Assembly (NCBI RefSeq): GCF_003119195.2
Contig: NZ_CP022254.1
Location: 541,501 to 605,500, forward strand
Length of the DNA stretch: 64,000 bases
DNA from: Azospirillum baldaniorum
Lineage (GTDB): Bacteria > Pseudomonadota > Alphaproteobacteria > Azospirillales > Azospirillaceae
Reading direction: 5' to 3'
Below the pieces are notes generated by a model. The model ran no database searches and was not told where the DNA came from. It saw only the letters and a list, made by a program, of their open reading frames with translations. The translations under genes and the position numbers were made by a program. Shown one piece after another: positions 59,362 to 64,000 of the stretch; the stretch's first letter is position 1, and each line of letters begins with the position of its first letter.

Positions 59362-61334
59362 GCGGGGGTCCTCTGCGGGAAATCGGCGGGCGGGCGCGGG
59401 CGGAACAGGGCGCTCAGCAGCAACTGCACGGCGACGCAGGCCGCCAGCACCGCGCCGATGCCCTTCAACGCCCCGGCGTAGCCGTAATGGGCCAGGAACA
59501 GTCCGGCCAGGAAGGGCGCGACGACGGAGCCCAGCCGCTCGATCAGGCGGAACATGCCGATCACCGTGGTCTCGCCCAGCGCCGCCCGCTCCTTGACGCA
59601 GACGTCGGCGAGCATGGCGAGCTGCGGCGCGCCGAGCATGGCGTGCGCCACCCCCAGCAGGGCGACGCCGGCCAGAGCCGTGCCGAGCGACCCCGGCATC
59701 GACAGCACCCAGGCCGCTCCGGCGGCGACCAGCCCGCCCGCCACCAGGAAGCCGATGCGCTGGCCCGAGCGGTCCGACAGCTTCGCGGCCATCGGCGACA
59801 CCACGATCATCAGCAGCCAGTAGAGCAGCAGCACGCGCCCGATCCAGGACTGGCTGACCCCCTGGTCGTCCAGCGCCAGCGGCAGCAGGAAGAACAGCAG
59901 GGCCGTCAGCCCCAGCTTGGCCGGGACCGCGCTGAAGACGGCCAGCCCGACGAAGCGCGGGTTGCGCAGGCACAGTACGGCGTCGGCCAGACGCAGGCCG
60001 CGGCTGGATTTGGCCTGGGCCGCGCGCACCCGCGGCAGCACCTGCCACGCCATGAAGGCGGCCAGCAGCGCCAGCCCGGCGGAGATCAGGAAGGTCGTGC
60101 GGAAGCCCACCTGCCCGGCGATCACGCCGCCGATGGCCGGGCCGCAGACGCCGGCGCTGAGGATGCCGCCGGCGTACATGGCGATGGCCTGGGCGCGCTG
60201 CTTGGGGTCGGTGGCATCGATGACGAAGCCCTGAGCGGCGATGAAGACGCTGGCGTAGCCGATGGCGGTCAGGCAGCGCGCGACGATGAGCTGGATGAGG
60301 TCGGTGGCGAGGCCGGAGCCGACCAGACCGACGAAGGACAGCAGCGCCCCGCCGAGGAACACGGCGCGCCGCCCGCGCCGTTCCGACACGCTGCCGGCGA
60401 TCGGCTGGCTGACCGCCCAGAGCAGCATGAACAGGGCGATCGGCGCGCCGATGACCATCTCCATCGACAGGCCGGGCACCGGCTCGAACAGCTGCTTGAT
60501 GTAGACGGACAGGAAGGTGCGGGTCAGCTCCTCCGCCAGGGAAAAGATGAAGATGGCGAAGCGCAGCTCCACCACCCGCTGCATCATGCCGATCTTGGTC
60601 ATGGCCTGCTCGGAGGCGGTCATGTCGGCCTTGTGCTGCACGCTGTCCAGCGCCCAGTCGACGGCGCGCGACAGCTCGCCCACCTCGTCGCGGTTGCGCA
60701 GGGCGACGCGCACGCCGAGATGCCCGTCCGCGGCCTGCTTCATCACCGCCGTCACCCGGCGCAGCGGCGCCGCGACGGAGGAGCCGACGACCAGCAGCAG
60801 AATCTCGATGTTGAGCAGGATGGCGACGATCAGCACGGAGCCGAGGTCGAACACCACCTCGTTCATGGCGGAGCGGACATAGCCGGAATCGACGCCGACA
60901 TGCAGCCGCGCCTCCCCGTCGCCCTCCAGCGGCAGGACGGTGTCGAGGAATTGCGGGGCCTCGCCCTCCGGCGCGGCGTCGGCCACGGTCAGGCGGCTGC
61001 CGGACCGCGCTTCCTCGGTCCCGGAGAAGGCATAAAGGCGCCCGCCGATCTCCAGCGCCAGATACTTGACGTCCGGGTTGGCGGCCAGCGCGTCGGACAG
61101 CAGCTCGTCCACCCCGACCAGCTTGTCCAGCTCGAAGCCCAGCGCCACCGCGCGGTCGATCTGCGCCACCACATAGGACCCGACGACCTCGGCCTTGCGG
61201 GCCAGTTCCGGCTCGATCAGCGGGCGGAACAGCGTGTTGACGTGGTTGGTCTGGACGGCGAGGCTGACCAGCATCAGGACGGACACGACGCCCGTCAGCA
61301 TCCAGTTCAGGCGGCGGATGAAGGACAGCTTCAT
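59358..61334 (-). CDS. Sensor-HAMP-MFS fusion transporter
   Basis: In this 658-residue protein, TM1 is at about 10-28, a periplasmic sensor-like region at about 30-160 (ALEIGGRLYAFSGTEEA), TM2 at about 165-188, and a HAMP-like stretch at about 189-240 (PLRRVTAVMKQAADGHLGVRV, seen as PLRRVTAVMKQ and DEVGELSRAVDWAL). A complete 12-TM major facilitator spans about 256-650, with the motif-A-like SERRGRRAVFLGG. Chemoreceptor-style input joined to a transporter implies ligand-gated transport. It overlaps the flanking genes by ATGA on both sides. Confidence 0.85.
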   Translation of the reverse strand: MKLSFIRRLNWMLTGVVSVLMLVSLAVQTNHVNTLFRPLIEPELARKAEVVGSYVVAQIDRAVALGFELDKLVGVDELLSDALAANPDVKYLALEIGGRLYAFSGTEEARSGSRLTVADAAPEGEAPQFLDTVLPLEGDGEARLHVGVDSGYVRSAMNEVVFDLGSVLIVAILLNIEILLLVVGSSVAAPLRRVTAVMKQAADGHLGVRVALRNRDEVGELSRAVDWALDSVQHKADMTASEQAMTKIGMMQRVVELRFAIFIFSLAEELTRTFLSVYIKQLFEPVPGLSMEMVIGAPIALFMLLWAVSQPIAGSVSERRGRRAVFLGGALLSFVGLVGSGLATDLIQLIVARCLTAIGYASVFIAAQGFVIDATDPKQRAQAIAMYAGGILSAGVCGPAIGGVIAGQVGFRTTFLISAGLALLAAFMAWQVLPRVRAAQAKSSRGLRLADAVLCLRNPRFVGLAVFSAVPAKLGLTALLFFLLPLALDDQGVSQSWIGRVLLLYWLLMIVVSPMAAKLSDRSGQRIGFLVAGGLVAAGAAWVLSMPGSLGTALAGVALLGVAHAMLGAPQLAMLADVCVKERAALGETTVIGMFRLIERLGSVVAPFLAGLFLAHYGYAGALKGIGAVLAACVAVQLLLSALFRPRPPADFPQRTPA

Positions 61335-62152
61335 GGCGTGACTCCCGCCGGGCGCGCGGCTTCCGCCGCCGGACCGGCGGGCTGGGGATGGTCCTCCTCC
61401 GCGCCGTGCTGCTGCTGTTCCAGGATGCGGTCGGCGAAGTCCTTCAGGCCAGGGGCGAAGGCCACCAGCTCCGGGGTCAGGTTGGGCGGCTCCCCCATGC
61501 CCAGCTGGTTGATGCTGACGGTCATCTCGCGCAGCCGCCGCTGGATCGGGCGCAGCAGCAGCCAGACCGCGACCATGGTGACGAGAAGCCCGGTCACCAG
61601 ATTGATGCCGCCGGACAGCAGAAGGTCCGGGATGGTGCCGCGGATGCCCGCCTGCACCTCGCCCAGCGAATAGGTCAGGGCGACGCCGCCGGCGACACCG
61701 CCGAAGGCGTTGCGGATGCCGAGCAGAAGCGCCTGGCTGTCGCCATTGGCGATGGCCGCCACCCGGTCGGACTTGCCGTCCCGGGCGAAGGCCGCCTTCC
61801 AGCCGGCGGGGATCGCGCCCGCCGGCCCGCCGTGACCCGCCACCCGGCCCGCCGCCGCCAGCACCTCGCCCGTGTCGGTGAACAGGACCAGACCGGTGAT
61901 CCGGTCGTCCCGCGCCATCGCGCGCTGGATCAGCGCGTCGAGATTGCGCAGGGCGGTGATCGACACGCCGAGGCTGACGGCGCCTTCGACCTCCCCCGCC
62001 AGCCCGCGCAGGGCGACGGTGAAGCGAGACGCCACGGTGTCCTCCACCATGCGCTCCATCTTCAGATAGGAGAGCGCCGCGGTGGAGAGCAGCGCGAAAC
62101 AGAGCGCCACCTGCAGCAGCAAAATGATCTTGGTCGTCAGGGTCAGGCGCAT
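61331..62152 (-). CDS. Orphan membrane sensor with HAMP-like stub and no output domain
   Basis: The protein has 273 residues from the ATG at 62152. TM1 is at about 8-28, a periplasmic region of about 150 residues follows (LVLFTDTGEVLAAAGRVAG, a PAS/Cache-like strand pattern), then TM2 at about 195-218, and a short HAMP-like segment (RPIQRRLREMTVSINQLGMGE). It ends in a Gln/Pro-rich tail with no kinase, cyclase or methyl-accepting domain. The layout repeats the N-terminus of the next gene's fusion, so the two may hetero-oligomerise. It is first in the operon. Confidence 0.75.
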   Translation of the reverse strand: MRLTLTTKIILLLQVALCFALLSTAALSYLKMERMVEDTVASRFTVALRGLAGEVEGAVSLGVSITALRNLDALIQRAMARDDRITGLVLFTDTGEVLAAAGRVAGHGGPAGAIPAGWKAAFARDGKSDRVAAIANGDSQALLLGIRNAFGGVAGGVALTYSLGEVQAGIRGTIPDLLLSGGINLVTGLLVTMVAVWLLLRPIQRRLREMTVSINQLGMGEPPNLTPELVAFAPGLKDFADRILEQQQHGAEEDHPQPAGPAAEAARPAGVTP

Positions 62153-62526
62153 GGGTCCGGTGCCGGCAAGGGGTGCGGCCACCTTACGCGCATCGCCCGC
62201 ACCGCCGTTTCCGAGACGGGTCCAGTCTGGAGAAGACCCCGGCGACATGGCTCCGCTCCGGCCCGACCCCTCCCGACGCGCACCTTTGCCCACCGCACCG
62301 CAACCGGGAAGGGCAATCCGTTGAATTTGACTTATCAAATCAAGAATAGACGACGACGCACTTCCGCCGTCTTATGCCATTCCGCCTAATCCATCGAATT
62401 TTTGCGGAATTTTGAGACATTTATCGATCGCTCTATTTTGGACCATGATTGCATCCATGATGGTTTGCTTTGCGTGGTAATCCTTAAGCACAGCATTCCA
62501 TGCACCCAACGGGGGGAAGGGCTTCG
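62153..62526. other. 374-bp divergent intergenic region
   Basis: No ORF was accepted. The half nearest the plus-strand gene (about 62320-62500) is clearly A+T-richer and contains a CCATGAT direct repeat (62443 and 62455, 12-bp step). It must drive the sensor/MFS operon leftward and the second receiver/winged-helix gene rightward, which places that regulator as a candidate controller of the operon. Confidence 0.55.
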
Positions 62527-63516
62527 ATGCGGATCGAGTTGGAGCGACCCTTGGCATGGCCGGTGCGCCCGGTCCAAACCAGCGCCGGCCTTCATGTTTC
62601 GGCGACGTCCATCCTGATCGCCTGCGCGGATCGCGCGCTGGGCATCGGCATGCACGACGCCTTCGAACGCAACGGCCACCGCATCCACGTGACCCACGAC
62701 CCCATCGCAGCGCTCGACACGCTGGAGACGGACGGCAGCATCGGCATCGTGGCGGTGGAACTGGCCCTGCCCCATTTCGACGGGCTGGCACTGGTCGAGC
62801 GGATGCGCAAGAGCGTGCAGCGGCATCTCCAGGTCATCGTCGTCGCGCCGAACGCCACGGCGGCGGACGTCGTCCGCGCCATGCATCTGCGCGCGGCGGA
62901 TTTCGTCAGCGACCCGCAGGACGGCAGCCAGCTTCACGGCGCGCTCGCCCGCGCTTTGGCCGCCCATCAAGCGGCGGCCCCGCTGCCCGCACCGCCCCCG
63001 CCCGCCGGCAACGGCGAGTTGCATGGGGCGCTGGAGGACGCCTACCGCCACGGGCTCGCCCTCATCGAAGCGGTGAAGGCGCTGCGCGAGGGCCAGCCGA
63101 CGCCGGCCGCTCCGGTCGCCGTCCCCGCTCCCGCCACGCCATCGTCCACGCCATCGTCCACGCCCACCGCGGCGGGGGAGAACCGGCGGCTGGCGGTGTT
63201 GAGGACGCTCCAGCAATCCCGCGTCGCCCGCGACAAGTACTTCCCGAAGGGGCTGTTCGAGGACCCGTGCTGGGACATGCTGCTTGACCTGATGGCCAAC
63301 CATCTGCGCGGGCGGCGGATTTCCGTGTCGTCGCTGTGCATGGCCTCCGGCGTGGCCCAGACCACGGCGCTGCGGCGGATCACCGAGTTGCACGACCGCG
63401 GGCTGGTCCGGCGCATCGCCGACGACAAGGACGGCCGCCGCGTCTTCATCGAACTGACCGAGCAGGGGATCGCCGCCCTGTCCGGCTATGTCGAGCACAT
63501 CCAGGAACTGACCTGA
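62527..63516 (+). CDS. Receiver-like and MarR-type winged-helix hybrid regulator (copy 2)
   Basis: The protein has 329 residues from the ATG at 62527, 6 nt after GGGGGGAAGG; the ATG at 62500 precedes that site. Its receiver-like domain (about 27-145) has Glu78 where the phospho-acceptor Asp should be (VELALPHFDG) and Asp129 in place of Lys (FVSDPQD), so it cannot be phosphorylated normally. The winged helix (about 235-329) is nearly identical to that of copy 1 at 49111-50211: KYFPKGLFEDPCWDMLLDLM, SVSSLCMASGVAQTTALRRI. It is divergent from the sensor/MFS operon. Confidence 0.85.
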   Translation: MRIELERPLAWPVRPVQTSAGLHVSATSILIACADRALGIGMHDAFERNGHRIHVTHDPIAALDTLETDGSIGIVAVELALPHFDGLALVERMRKSVQRHLQVIVVAPNATAADVVRAMHLRAADFVSDPQDGSQLHGALARALAAHQAAAPLPAPPPPAGNGELHGALEDAYRHGLALIEAVKALREGQPTPAAPVAVPAPATPSSTPSSTPTAAGENRRLAVLRTLQQSRVARDKYFPKGLFEDPCWDMLLDLMANHLRGRRISVSSLCMASGVAQTTALRRITELHDRGLVRRIADDKDGRRVFIELTEQGIAALSGYVEHIQELT

Positions 63517-63664
63517 CCGGGCCGGACCGGCGCGAATTGGCCCGGTCCGGCGGGTTTCCCGCCCAGACTGCTTCAACCGGGACCCGTCCCGGATCGACAG
63601 CGCACCCCGAACGCGGCCAACATCGCGTTAAGGAACGCCCTGCGCGCAGGACGGCGGAGACCCG

Positions 63665-64000
63665 ATGGCCGACCAGAAACTGAAGGATGTGATCGTCGTC
63701 GCGACCCCCACAGAGGGGATCGGCCCGACATCCTCCCTGCCCACGCGCCCGGCGACGCCCAGCGAGGAGCCGGATCGCCAGCGCATGGCCGAACGGCTGC
63801 GCGCCCAGGGCTGGAGCTACCGCCGCATCGCGGAGGAGTTGCAAGTCTCCTACATCCTGGTGTCGCGCTGGCTGGGGGGCGACGGCGCCACCCCCGGCGG
63901 TCCGCGCACACTGCCCGCCGCCGCCGCGCCCTCCCCTCCGCCACCGGCACCCGGCGGGACGCGGACGACCAAGGCCACCAAGGCCGCGAAGACGACCGCC
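63665..64000 (+). CDS. HTH-domain protein, 3' end beyond the window
   Basis: The first 112 codons are visible from the ATG at 63665, with GGACGGCGGAG upstream. Residues about 42-72 (RMAERLRAQGWSYRRIAEEL then QVSYILVSRWLGG) form a helix-turn-helix of the homeodomain-like/resolvase type. A Pro/Ala-rich region and a basic TTKATKAAKTT stretch follow, suggesting nucleoid or DNA association. Full length and family are unknown. Confidence 0.65.
   Translation, partial: MADQKLKDVIVVATPTEGIGPTSSLPTRPATPSEEPDRQRMAERLRAQGWSYRRIAEELQVSYILVSRWLGGDGATPGGPRTLPAAAAPSPPPPAPGGTRTTKATKAAKTTA

Noticed and set aside
62339..62400. A+T-rich stretch before the second receiver/winged-helix gene considered as a transfer boundary or att site
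   Set aside because: No tRNA, integrase or direct repeats flank it; composition is ordinary for a promoter region in this genome.

Overview
The window is about two thirds G+C. Its proteins and gene habits (Tat-exported binding proteins, many ABC uptake operons, hybrid sensor kinases, a complete Entner-Doudoroff gluconate block) look like a metabolically versatile alphaproteobacterium. Azospirillum or a close Rhodospirillales relative is my best guess, by inference from gene style and not from any marker gene. No rRNA, tRNA, CRISPR array, insertion sequence or phage gene was seen. Coding density is high, and genes often overlap by ATGA or GTGA.

Layout, left half. 1-10.2 kb is one long minus-strand operon: a GntR/UTRA regulator, a branched-chain-type ABC importer (binding protein, LivH, LivM, LivG, LivF), then MmgE/PrpD, an isocitrate lyase/PEP mutase family enzyme, and hydantoinase/oxoprolinase HyuB and HyuA (cut by the left edge). 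10.4-18.4 kb is a housekeeping and stress mix: dcd, a uracil-DNA-glycosylase-like protein, a Cys-rich copper storage protein, TauE/SafE, an SDR, TusA, a DUF2478-DUF364 fusion, DUF1244, an exported tandem-repeat protein and moeA. 18.7-24.7 kb is an amino-acid-type ABC importer with a hydroxyacid dehydrogenase, a LacI regulator and a hydratase. 24.8-30 kb is the gluconate block edd-gntK / gntR-gnd with two identical operators. 30-34.1 kb holds enoyl-CoA hydratase, a thioesterase, a catalytically dead HtrA-like protein, a BON-LysM protein and a protein whose C-terminus resembles a eukaryotic-type RGS domain.

Layout, right half. 34.1-37.9 kb is a YehZYXW (OsmF) type glycine betaine importer, followed by hemH. 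39.2-46.2 kb is an FCD-GntR regulator and a divergent spermidine/putrescine-type ABC importer operon ending in an Asp/Glu-hydantoin racemase and a GNAT. 46.3-48.8 kb holds an RcnB-like protein and a TPR-GT41 glycosyltransferase. 49.1-54.1 kb is a signalling block: a pseudo-receiver/winged-helix regulator, an OmpR-type regulator and a 7TM hybrid kinase. 54.6-62.2 kb is the most unusual region. An orphan HAMP sensor, a sensor-HAMP-MFS fusion, an orphan periplasmic binding protein, a GNAT and an ATP-grasp ligase are translationally coupled, followed by two related helical proteins. A second pseudo-receiver/winged-helix paralogue and a truncated HTH gene close the window.

Dispersed structure: four copies of a double-hairpin intergenic repeat in two sequence families (20.9, 24.7, 30.0 and 42.7 kb), and several perfect palindromes placed as operators next to plausible cognate regulators.
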